DNA from: Burkholderiales bacterium
Lineage (GTDB): Bacteria > Pseudomonadota > Gammaproteobacteria > Burkholderiales > SG8-39
NCBI GenBank assembly: GCA_020846575.1
Contig: JADLDQ010000012.1
Coordinates: 1 to 5,989 of the forward strand
Direction of reading: 5' to 3'
DNA length: 5,989 nucleotides
Position 1 is the first letter of the stretch, and each line of letters starts with the position of its first letter. Under the pieces are notes generated by a model that did not search any database, had not been told where the DNA came from, and worked only from the letters and a program-made list of their open reading frames with translations. Positions 1 through 5,958 of this stretch are shown here, piece by piece. Made by a program: the position numbers and the translations under genes.

Positions 1-1670
1 GCATAGCCGCTCTTCTCGGCCAGGCGGGCGGCGTGGTAGAGGCCGATGCCCAGGCCGGACACCGAGCGCACGGGGGCCCGCAACAGTTGCCCGGCGATGG
101 CGGCCGGGACCGCGCGCCCATTGTCATGCACGCGCAGCACGGCGCCGTCGCCTCCCTGGAGCGAGACCCGGATCTCGAGACCGGCATCGAGGACGCGCTT
201 GGCGAGCGCGTTCTGCAGCAGGTTCTCGGCGACGCTGTCGAACAGCGCCTTCGGCACGCTCGCCGCGGCATCCAGCCCCTCGGCAATAAAGTCGACGCTC
301 TGACCCTGGTACTGGCGGACGAGCAAGTCCCACCAGTCGCGCAGCGGCACCTGCTGGCCCTCTTCCCCGCCGGGACGCTGCAGCTTTTCCAGCGTCGACT
401 GCAGGCGCTGGCTGATGGCGGGCAGCTGCCGGCGCATGAGCGCCTGCACCTGCGGCGAATCCTCCTGCGCGGCCGCAGAGCACAGCACGTTCAGCGACTG
501 CAGCAGGTTCTTCACGTCATGCGTGAGACGGGCGCCGGTTTCGTGCACCGCCTGAAGATAGCTCGACTGCTGCAGCACCTGTTCGCGCAGCTTGGCGGCA
601 TAGAACTCCGCCAGCAGCTGGCCGAGCAGGCGCAAGTGCCACTCCAGCGCGGGGCTCATGCGGTAGCGGGAATAGACCGTCAGTCCGAGGTCCGCGCCCT
701 GGTAGAGCACGGCGTGCTCGGTGTGCGAGCCCGTCTCGCCGCGCTGGCCGGCGGCCTGCCAGGCCGCGCCCGCGATCCAGTCCATGCGCGCGAGACCCGC
801 CACGCCTTCGGAGAGAAAGCGCTCCGGCCGGGACTCCTTGTGGGACAACTCGGCGAGAAAGTAGAGCCAGCGTTCGACCGGCAGGCCGATCGAGAACAGG
901 TAGCGCGAGAAAAAGACGTTGAGCCCGCCGAAGCCGGTGCGCGGGTTCCACGCCAGGCCGAGCACGAGGATCGAACCCGCGATGAGGAACACGGTATTCG
1001 TGAGGGCCTCGAGGTAGGAGACCCGGCCCAGCGTCATGAAGGTGAAGCTGCCGAGGATCACCGTGCCGAGCACCAGCATGAGGAACACGCTGTAGAAGAA
1101 ATCGATCACCTGCGGCGTCTCGGGGGGCTCCGGCTCGGCAGGAATCAGCGCCAGCGCCAGCAACAGCAGGGGCAGTCCGTATTCCGCCGCCGCGCGGATC
1201 TCCGGGTCCACCTCGCGGTTGGGCGCGATTTCCGGCAGGATCAGGATGGCGAGCAGCGCCAGCAGGTAGACAAGGATCAGCAGATAGCCCCGGCGCTGCC
1301 AGCGCGCCTGGTGGAGAAACACCTTGCCGCCCACCAGCCCGGCGAGTACCACCACCCAGAAGGCGAGCAGCCACCAGCCCATCCAGAGCATCACCGCCAC
1401 CGCCCCGAGAGCGATGAAGGCGCCCTGCGCCAGGCTGACTTTCTGCTCGCCGCGCACGAACGGCTGCCACAGCAGCAGCAGCCCGAGGTGCGCAAGCAGC
1501 AGCACGCGCGCCCAGGTGTCGACGGTGCCGCGCAGGACCGCGACGTGCAGCAGCGCCAGCATCGCGATCACGACGAAGCGCCAGTGCCGCTGGCTGAGCT
1601 TCCAGATCGCGGCAGCAAACCGCGACGAGAGGGATGGGGAGGCCGGGACGGCCCGGCTCGACGCTTGCAT
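1..1670 (-). CDS. Membrane sensor histidine kinase, PrsK-like layout (3' end outside window)
   Basis: The reverse strand is open from ATG 1670-1668 to the left edge, giving 556 codons with no stop. Roughly seven or eight hydrophobic segments lie between residues 32 and 240. Residues ~265-360 look like a degenerate GAF-type sensor region. A coiled stretch then leads into the H-box RLTHDVKNLLQSLNVL, with H384 as the likely phosphorylated histidine. The ATPase domain shows an N-box (ENLLQNAL, N483 and N487), a G1 box (DNGRAVP, D516, in which the usual second glycine is replaced by alanine) and a G2 box (GLGIGLY, 539-545). Family knowledge: such proteins autophosphorylate and pass phosphate to a response regulator, here probably encoded beyond the left edge. 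ATG 1670 is the first start after an in-frame TAG at 1694-1692, but it has no Shine-Dalgarno. The gene is divergent from the permease gene. The HDVKN box and membrane-plus-GAF order recall PrsK of exosortase/PEP-CTERM systems rather than PilS. The kinase call is firm; the subfamily is tentative. Confidence 0.93.
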   Translation of the reverse strand, partial: MQASSRAVPASPSLSSRFAAAIWKLSQRHWRFVVIAMLALLHVAVLRGTVDTWARVLLLAHLGLLLLWQPFVRGEQKVSLAQGAFIALGAVAVMLWMGWWLLAFWVVVLAGLVGGKVFLHQARWQRRGYLLILVYLLALLAILILPEIAPNREVDPEIRAAAEYGLPLLLLALALIPAEPEPPETPQVIDFFYSVFLMLVLGTVILGSFTFMTLGRVSYLEALTNTVFLIAGSILVLGLAWNPRTGFGGLNVFFSRYLFSIGLPVERWLYFLAELSHKESRPERFLSEGVAGLARMDWIAGAAWQAAGQRGETGSHTEHAVLYQGADLGLTVYSRYRMSPALEWHLRLLGQLLAEFYAAKLREQVLQQSSYLQAVHETGARLTHDVKNLLQSLNVLCSAAAQEDSPQVQALMRRQLPAISQRLQSTLEKLQRPGGEEGQQVPLRDWWDLLVRQYQGQSVDFIAEGLDAAASVPKALFDSVAENLLQNALAKRVLDAGLEIRVSLQGGDGAVLRVHDNGRAVPAAIAGQLLRAPVRSVSGLGIGLYHAARLAEKSGY

Positions 1671-1672
1671 GT

Positions 1673-1707
1673 GGGAAGGGTGGCGACTAGTCTAGCGCAC
1701 CCTTCCC
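1673..1707. repeat. Perfect 10-bp inverted repeat in the divergent intergenic region; candidate operator
   Basis: GGGAAGGGTG at 1673-1682 is exactly the reverse complement of CACCCTTCCC at 1698-1707, separated by 15 bases that hold CTAGTCTAG (1687-1695). The repeat occupies most of the 50-bp gap between the start of the kinase gene (1670) and the start of the permease gene (1721). Both frames have an in-frame TAG inside the spacer (1688-1690 on plus, 1694-1692 on minus), so neither gene can extend across it. Neither start has a recognisable Shine-Dalgarno. The element could be a shared operator, or a hairpin in either 5' leader. I cannot assign confident -35/-10 boxes; overlapping TAGACT/TAGTCT hexamers at 1689-1694 are only weak -10 matches. 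Confidence 0.5.
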
Positions 1708-1720
1708 GCCCGCCGTCCCG

Positions 1721-2488
1721 ATGCCCGCCTCGACCGTCACAATCGCGCGCTACGTGCTGATCGAGACACGGCGCAGCGGCCTGCCGTGGCTCGCTGCAGA
1801 CTGCGTCTTCGTCGCGCTGGGCTTGGCGGGTTTCCTCTCGCAGGTCGCCATCACCGAAGGCGCTGCCCTGCAGGCCGCCGCCGCCGCCGCGCTGTTGCGG
1901 GCCTGCGCCATCTTCCTGGTGATCGCCTACGTCGCGGCAAGCGTGGTGCGCGAAGCGAACGACAAGGGACTCGAGCTTGCACTTGCGCTGCCGATCTCGC
2001 GGCCGGCATGGTACCTGGGCAAGCTGCTCGGCTACGCTTGCGCCGGCGCGCTGCTCGCGGCTTTCTTCGCGCTCCCGCTCACGCTCTGGGCTGCGCCAGC
2101 GGATCTCGCGGCGTGGACGCTGGCCGTGGCGGCGGAAGCGGCGGTCATGGCCGCAGCAGCGCTCTTTTTCGCTTCCGCACTGGGACAGACCGTCTCGGCG
2201 ATCGCGGCGGCGGCCGGCCTGTACCTCCTGGCGCGCGCGCTCCCGGCGATCCAGGCCATTGCCAGCGGGCCGCATGCCGTAGACAGCACGCCGGGACAGG
2301 TGGCCCGATGGAGCATCGATGCGATCGCGCTGCTGCTGCCGCGCCTCGAGGGCGCGGCAAGCGCCGATTGGCTGCTCTACGGCGCGCCGCCCGCGTCCGC
2401 GCTTGTGCAGGCGCTCCTTGCTCTGGCGATCTACTTTGCCGTGCTCGCCGCCGCCGGCCTGTTCGACTTCAGCCGGCGCAATCTGTGA
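1721..2488 (+). CDS. ABC-2 type transporter permease subunit
   Basis: This is a 255-residue very hydrophobic protein with about six membrane segments (approximately 23-41, 55-75, 98-122, 130-155, 160-180 and 228-248). Between the second and third segments lies REANDKGLELALALPISRP (77-95), the cytoplasmic elbow typical of ABC-2 permeases (usual form E-x-G-T-L-E-x-L-L-x-x-P-I-S-R). The C-terminus FDFSRRNL also fits the family. Such subunits pair with a separate ATP-binding protein to export or flip a substrate, but no Walker A/B ATPase is encoded in this window, so substrate and direction are unknown. ATG 1721 is the only sensible start: the in-frame TAG at 1688-1690 blocks extension and no ATG or GTG lies between. 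No clear Shine-Dalgarno is present. It is first in a two-gene unit, its stop overlapping the next start. The permease call is likely; the role is not known. Confidence 0.87.
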   Translation: MPASTVTIARYVLIETRRSGLPWLAADCVFVALGLAGFLSQVAITEGAALQAAAAAALLRACAIFLVIAYVAASVVREANDKGLELALALPISRPAWYLGKLLGYACAGALLAAFFALPLTLWAAPADLAAWTLAVAAEAAVMAAAALFFASALGQTVSAIAAAAGLYLLARALPAIQAIASGPHAVDSTPGQVARWSIDAIALLLPRLEGAASADWLLYGAPPASALVQALLALAIYFAVLAAAGLFDFSRRNL

Positions 2489-3222
2489 CAACGGCCTGGA
2501 CTTCCCGCGAGCGCCCGGTCGCCGCCGTGCCGGGCTGGATCCTCGGCCTTCTTGCGGCCAGCCTCTCCATCCAGATCGCCTGGCAGGCGACAGGGGCGGA
2601 GCCGGCCCGCGACGCGTCGGATCTGCCACGAGCACCGGCGGCGCAGGTACTGCGACTGGCAGGCTTCGGTGAATCCGCGGCGCTCGCGCGCCTGGCCATG
2701 GTCTGGCTGCTCGCCTTCGATTCCCGCGCCGGCAATGCGATCCCCTACCAGAAGCTGGATTACGACAGGCTGGCCGCATGGCTCGACGCGATCCTCGCCG
2801 TGGACCCGCGCAGCAACTTCCCGCTGTTCGCCGCCGCGCGGCTCTATGCCGAGAACGACAATCCCGCCAAGGCGCGCCGCATGGTCGAGCTTGTTTTCGC
2901 CAGGTTTGGCGAGGACCCCAACCGGCGCTGGCCGCTGCTCGCGCACGTCGCGCTGCTCGCCAAGCACCGCCTGCACGACCTCCCGCTCGCCCGGCAGTAC
3001 GCCGCCGCCCTGCAGCGCCAGACCACCGACCCGACCATCCCCGCCTGGGCGCGCCAGATGGAGATCTTCGTCCTGGAGGACATGAACGAACTGGAGGCCG
3101 CCAAGGTGGTGCTGGGGGGGTTGCTCGCGACGGGGAAGATCGGTGACGCCGAGGAACGCCGGTTCCTGCAGTCCCGGCTGGAGGAGATCGAAAGGCGCCT
3201 GAAGGCCGGTCCGAAGCGTTGA
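2485..3222 (+). CDS. Membrane-anchored protein with TPR-like helical repeats, function unknown
   Basis: The protein is 245 residues when read from GTG 2485, which overlaps the permease stop (GTGA). The same frame is open far upstream, but there it is an arginine-rich shadow of the permease gene, so the overlapping GTG is preferred. No Shine-Dalgarno is evident, and translational coupling to the permease is likely. Residues ~12-34 (PGWILGLLAASLSIQIAW) form one membrane segment, probably an N-terminal anchor or uncleaved signal. The rest, from ~55 to 240, is a run of amphipathic helices. Stretches such as DRLAAWLDAILAVDPRSNF (94-112) and FAAARLYAENDNPAKARRMV (115-134) have the spacing and the A/Y/P pattern of tetratricopeptide repeats, and further helix pairs lie at 150-175 and 188-215. 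The protein ends in a charged helix (223-240). TPR domains mediate protein contacts, so it may scaffold or regulate the permease. I do not recognise a named family. Confidence 0.82.
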   Translation: MTTAWTSRERPVAAVPGWILGLLAASLSIQIAWQATGAEPARDASDLPRAPAAQVLRLAGFGESAALARLAMVWLLAFDSRAGNAIPYQKLDYDRLAAWLDAILAVDPRSNFPLFAAARLYAENDNPAKARRMVELVFARFGEDPNRRWPLLAHVALLAKHRLHDLPLARQYAAALQRQTTDPTIPAWARQMEIFVLEDMNELEAAKVVLGGLLATGKIGDAEERRFLQSRLEEIERRLKAGPKR

Positions 3223-3236
3223 AAACCCGCCACACC

Positions 3237-3252
3237 TGTCGGCTTTTCGACG
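3237..3252. promoter_or_regulatory. Possible upstream activator dyad for the sigma-54 promoter
   Basis: TGTCGGCTTTTCGACG contains GTCG (3238-3241) and its reverse complement CGAC (3248-3251) around a 6-base spacer, inside the A/T-enriched spacer after the TPR gene. It is centred about 85 bp upstream of the transcription start expected from the -24/-12 element, within the usual range for enhancer-binding proteins. The arms are short, so chance occurrence is quite possible. An alternative is a weak hairpin downstream of the TPR gene, but no T-run follows. Confidence 0.25.
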
Positions 3253-3303
3253 GTTTCCTGAAGGATTTTGACGAATTACCTCCCAAAACTGCGGAATTCC
3301 CCC

Positions 3304-3319
3304 TGGCATGCCACTTGCA
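3304..3319 (+). promoter_or_regulatory. Sigma-54 (-24/-12) promoter of the pilin gene
   Basis: TGGCATGCCACTTGCA matches the sigma-54 consensus TGGCACG-N4-TTGCW at every defined position except one (T for C at 3309). The invariant GG (3305-3306) and GC (3317-3318) are separated by exactly 10 bases. The -12 GC would place the transcript start near 3330, leaving a leader of about 29 nt before ATG 3359. It sits in a non-coding spacer directly ahead of a pilin gene, a class often controlled by sigma-54 (for example PilA via PilSR). Such promoters require an ATP-driven enhancer-binding activator, which is not encoded here. Confidence 0.78.
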
Positions 3320-3343
3320 GTTACCCCATCACTTGGAGTCTCC

Positions 3344-3353
3344 AGAGGGAAGG
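3344..3353 (+). promoter_or_regulatory. Ribosome binding site of the pilin gene
   Basis: The purine run AGAGGGAAGG ends 5 bases before ATG 3359. It is the only strong Shine-Dalgarno in the window, consistent with a highly expressed product. It selects ATG 3359 over the in-frame ATG at 3308, which lies inside the sigma-54 promoter and would bury the pilin leader. Confidence 0.75.
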
Positions 3354-3358
3354 TACAC

Positions 3359-4012
3359 ATGAAACGTCAGACACAGAAGGGCTTCACACTGGTCGAAATC
3401 GCGATCGTGCTGGTCATCATCGGGCTGCTGCTGGGCGGCATCCTGAAGGGCCAGGAAATGATCACCCAGGCGAAGATCAAGAACGTGGTGGCGGACTTTT
3501 CCGGCATCTCCGCCGCCTACTACGGCTACCAGGACCGCTACCGGGCGATCCCCGGCGACGACTTGAATGCGGCGACACGGTGGAGCGGCGCGACGGCTGG
3601 CAACGGAAACGGCGTGGTATCCGGTGCCTACAACGCGACCTGTGCCACCGCCACGGACGAATCCTGCCAGTGGTGGGACCACCTGCGGCGCGCTGGGTTT
3701 GTCGCCGGCAGCGGAAAGACGCAGCCGTTCAATGCGGTCACCGGCCTGATCGGCGTGCAAACGGGCGACGGCGCCGCCACCCCGGCCCCGGTGCTGGGCG
3801 GCTTGGGCAGCCTGATCGTCTGCTCGGCGGGCCTGCCCGACAAGATCGCGATTGCCGTGGACACGCAGATGGACGACGGCACCATTGCGACGGGCACGGT
3901 GCGCGGGCAGCTCCATACGGCGGGCCCGAACCCGAACATCAGCACGTCGGCGGCGACGTCGGCCTACGCGGAAACGGGTACCAACGTTTATACGCTCTGC
4001 CGCGCCCTGTAA
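3359..4012 (+). CDS. Type IV pilin-like protein with prepilin leader
   Basis: The 217-residue precursor begins with a short basic leader (MKRQTQKG). Prepilin peptidase is expected to cut after G8 and N-methylate F9; the glutamate at mature position +5 is E13. Residues 9-29 (FTLVEIAIVLVIIGLLLGGIL) form the conserved hydrophobic N-helix that anchors the protein in the membrane before assembly. It continues as KGQEMITQAKIKNVVADF. The globular domain has RAIPGDD at 62-68 and a WW pair at 105-106. Four cysteines lie at 95, 103, 155 and 214, suggesting two disulfides (95-103 and 155-214, by inference). The last pairing would give a C-terminal disulfide loop as in many pilins. The length suits a minor pilin or a PulG-like 'type II secretion system protein' rather than a T2SS major pseudopilin, and no calcium-site GspG signature was recognised. 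No assembly ATPase, platform protein, secretin or peptidase gene is nearby, so it must use machinery encoded elsewhere. It has its own sigma-54 promoter and terminator, so it is probably monocistronic. Confidence 0.95.
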   Translation: MKRQTQKGFTLVEIAIVLVIIGLLLGGILKGQEMITQAKIKNVVADFSGISAAYYGYQDRYRAIPGDDLNAATRWSGATAGNGNGVVSGAYNATCATATDESCQWWDHLRRAGFVAGSGKTQPFNAVTGLIGVQTGDGAATPAPVLGGLGSLIVCSAGLPDKIAIAVDTQMDDGTIATGTVRGQLHTAGPNPNISTSAATSAYAETGTNVYTLCRAL

Positions 4013-4033
4013 GCGCAGGCGCAAAGCTGCAGG

Positions 4034-4060
4034 AAAGGCCGGCCTCGCGCCGGCCTTTTT
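4034..4060 (+). terminator. Intrinsic terminator of the pilin gene
   Basis: AAAGGCCGGC (4034-4043) pairs perfectly with GCCGGCCTTT (4049-4058) around a 5-base loop, and the T-run TTTTT (4056-4060) follows. It begins 21 bases after the pilin stop. The hairpin also starts right at the stop of the convergent minus-strand gene (TGA 4062-4060). In that direction only TTTCC follows the stem, so termination there should be weaker. Confidence 0.87.
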
Positions 4061-5958
4061 CATTTTGGCGGCGGTCCGGCGGAACCCAGTTCCGCGCAAC
4101 GGTAAAACCAGAGCAGCTGGCTGTCGGCGCCTCGTTCCTGGGGCACGCGCCACGCGACGTCGAAGGCTCGAACCCCGGCGCTGGCGATGGGCGCATTGAC
4201 CACCAGAAAGTCGGGGCCGCCGGGCGCGGCGCAGGCCTCGTGCGCGGCGTCCGGGCCGATCGCGCAGGGCCGCCCCGCACTCGCCGCACAATTCTCGATG
4301 GCGGACCGCAATGCCCGGCTGGCCTCCTCGCGCGCAGCGTAGGTGAGGGCGGTGCTCCGGCTGAAGATGATGCCCGCGCCCTGGTCCACGCTGAACCAGC
4401 TTGCGCGGCCGAGGAGCATCCACGCCGGAACCCCGGGCGCCGGCCAGAGCACGTGCGCGCCCGGCGGAATCCATGCCAGAAACGGAGCAGCGAAGCGGCG
4501 CCCGTCCTCCAGGAACCGGCGCCAGGGTGTGCGCGCGTCCCAGACCGAGAGACTGGCGACGAAAAGCGCCGCAGCCGCGCCCAACGCGATGACCGGCCGC
4601 GGCGAATGCGCAAGGAGGAACAGCATCGCTCCACACGGGACGAGAACCGCGGGGGAACCGAGTACGGGCAGGTATTCTCCCAGGGCGCTGGTGGCGCCCG
4701 CGTCGTACTGCAGCGGCAGTCGGCCCTGAAGGTCGAACAGCATCCCGGTGGCCGCCGCGCAGCATGCAACCAGGGCTACCGCGCGCAGCGCGCGATTGCC
4801 GATCGCGCCGCCCTTCCTGTCCAAGTCCACGAACGCCAATGCGGTCAGCGCAAGCAGCAGGGCCACCGGCTGCCCGAAACGACCGAAGCAGACACTTGCC
4901 GCCAGACCGATCGCCGCCGCGCGCGCCGCCGCGCTCAGCGGCCAGAGGCCGATAACGCCGACCGGCACAAGCACCAGCGCGAGCAGGTGCAGGAGCCAAT
5001 GGGCCCGCCAGGGCTGCAGAGCCGCCACGGTCGCGCTGTCGAACAGATCGACGCCGATTCCGGTCACGATGATGCCGCCGAGCACGATCATTGCGCAGGC
5101 GAGCACAAGCCGGCGCACGGCCTCCGCCAGAAAGCGCAGCGCGATCGCCAGGACGCAGAATCCCCACGCGAGGCGCGCCCAGTCCGGAACGAGCCATTGC
5201 GCCAGGAACAGGTGCGGAGAACGCCGTCCGACAGGCTCCAGCCAGGTGGGATCCAGCCTCGATTCCGGCAGCGCGGCCGTCGCGACCAGCGTACCCGCAC
5301 CCACCAGAATCGCCGGAAGTACGAGGCGCCGCGTCTGCGCGGTTCCCAACATCTGCCAGGCGAGCACGACCGCCACTCCCGAAGCGGCGACCAGCGGATG
5401 CAGGACCGCCGCTCCTGCCAGCGCCGACCACGCCACTGCGCGCCGGCCCCCGATGATCGAAGCGAGTCCGGCCACCACCAGCGGCTCGGCCCAGGATCGG
5501 GCGGTGGCAAAGGTCTCCGCGAACCTGAACACGCCGCCACCGCCGTAGTAGCCCGACGCGATCGCAAGCATCGCGAGCGACCACCACCGGGCCGGTCCGG
5601 GAGCGATGCGCCATACGAGCCATGCCGCCGCCCCGACGAATGCGCATTGGCCGGATACGGTAACGGCCAGGGCTGCACCGCCGATGCCGAGCGCATCGAT
5701 GAGCCCTGCGTACAGAACGGGAAACAGTGTGTAGGCGTCCTGCGCCCCTCCGGAGAAGAACCGGTCGCCCGAGAGCGCGGCGCCGTCCAGCCGGCGCAGG
5801 CCGATTCCGGTGTAGAGGACGGCGTCGTGCACCAGCCCGTCATAGCGCCGGCCCAGCAGCCAGAGCGCGGCGACCACGAAGACCAACGCCGCGCGCGCTG
5901 CCGGCGAGGTCCGGTCCAGACTCAATCCCAGCGCCTCGCTTGCCGGCCGGCGCGTCAT
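4060..5958 (-). CDS. Polytopic membrane protein with GT-C-like layout, function unknown
   Basis: This 632-residue protein has about ten or more hydrophobic segments between residues 22 and 475, followed by a soluble C-terminal region of about 155 residues. After the first segment comes a polar loop with HDAVLYTGIGLRR (44-56) and GDRFFSGGAQDAYTLFPVLY (64-83). Acidic and histidine residues just after the first membrane helix, together with the many-helix core and extracytoplasmic tail, resemble GT-C glycosyltransferases and related uncharacterised membrane proteins. HPLV at 187-190 falls in a mid-core loop. The tail contains WIPPGAHVLWPAPGVPAW (496-513) and cysteines at 557, 565, 576 and 621. 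By analogy it may transfer a sugar from a lipid-linked donor outside the membrane, but no catalytic assignment can be made. ATG 5958 overlaps the preceding gene's TGA (ATGA), which supports this start and an operon running in from the right. It is convergent with the pilin gene, and its stop abuts the terminator hairpin. Confidence 0.9.
   Translation of the reverse strand: MTRRPASEALGLSLDRTSPAARAALVFVVAALWLLGRRYDGLVHDAVLYTGIGLRRLDGAALSGDRFFSGGAQDAYTLFPVLYAGLIDALGIGGAALAVTVSGQCAFVGAAAWLVWRIAPGPARWWSLAMLAIASGYYGGGGVFRFAETFATARSWAEPLVVAGLASIIGGRRAVAWSALAGAAVLHPLVAASGVAVVLAWQMLGTAQTRRLVLPAILVGAGTLVATAALPESRLDPTWLEPVGRRSPHLFLAQWLVPDWARLAWGFCVLAIALRFLAEAVRRLVLACAMIVLGGIIVTGIGVDLFDSATVAALQPWRAHWLLHLLALVLVPVGVIGLWPLSAAARAAAIGLAASVCFGRFGQPVALLLALTALAFVDLDRKGGAIGNRALRAVALVACCAAATGMLFDLQGRLPLQYDAGATSALGEYLPVLGSPAVLVPCGAMLFLLAHSPRPVIALGAAAALFVASLSVWDARTPWRRFLEDGRRFAAPFLAWIPPGAHVLWPAPGVPAWMLLGRASWFSVDQGAGIIFSRSTALTYAAREEASRALRSAIENCAASAGRPCAIGPDAAHEACAAPGGPDFLVVNAPIASAGVRAFDVAWRVPQERGADSQLLWFYRCAELGSAGPPPK

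Noticed and set aside
517..1470. 317-codon minus-strand frame within the kinase region
   Set aside because: It is in a different frame from the kinase, is Arg/Gly/Ala rich and has no membrane or domain pattern.
33..1760. 575-codon open frame on the plus strand
   Set aside because: It is antisense to the histidine kinase, whose H, N, G1 and G2 boxes are all intact. Its composition (Arg, Gln, His, Gly rich, low complexity) is typical of a shadow in high-GC DNA.
1873..1893. GCC-rich triplet run
   Set aside because: It is an in-frame alanine run in a membrane segment of the permease, ordinary for GC-rich DNA and not a separate repeat element.
1786..2484. Upstream extension of the TPR-like gene back to ATG 1786
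   Set aside because: This part overlaps the permease in another frame and is arginine-rich without domain features. Protein-like composition begins only at the GTG overlapping the permease stop.
1568..3286. 572-codon minus-strand open frame
   Set aside because: It lies opposite the permease and TPR genes and across the divergent promoter region, with low-complexity Arg/Gly-rich composition.
3268..3296. Possible sigma-70 promoter with TTGACG at 3268-3273
   Set aside because: No acceptable -10 hexamer is found 16-18 bases downstream (GC-rich sequence there), whereas the -24/-12 element further down is nearly complete.
3308..3358. Alternative pilin start at ATG 3308
   Set aside because: It lies inside the sigma-54 promoter, upstream of the expected transcript start, and would add 17 residues ahead of the canonical short leader. 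ATG 3359 has the Shine-Dalgarno.
3329..5647. 772-codon minus-strand open frame
   Set aside because: It spans the pilin gene, the terminator and most of the membrane protein gene in a shadow frame. It would read through the intrinsic terminator and has no coherent domain.
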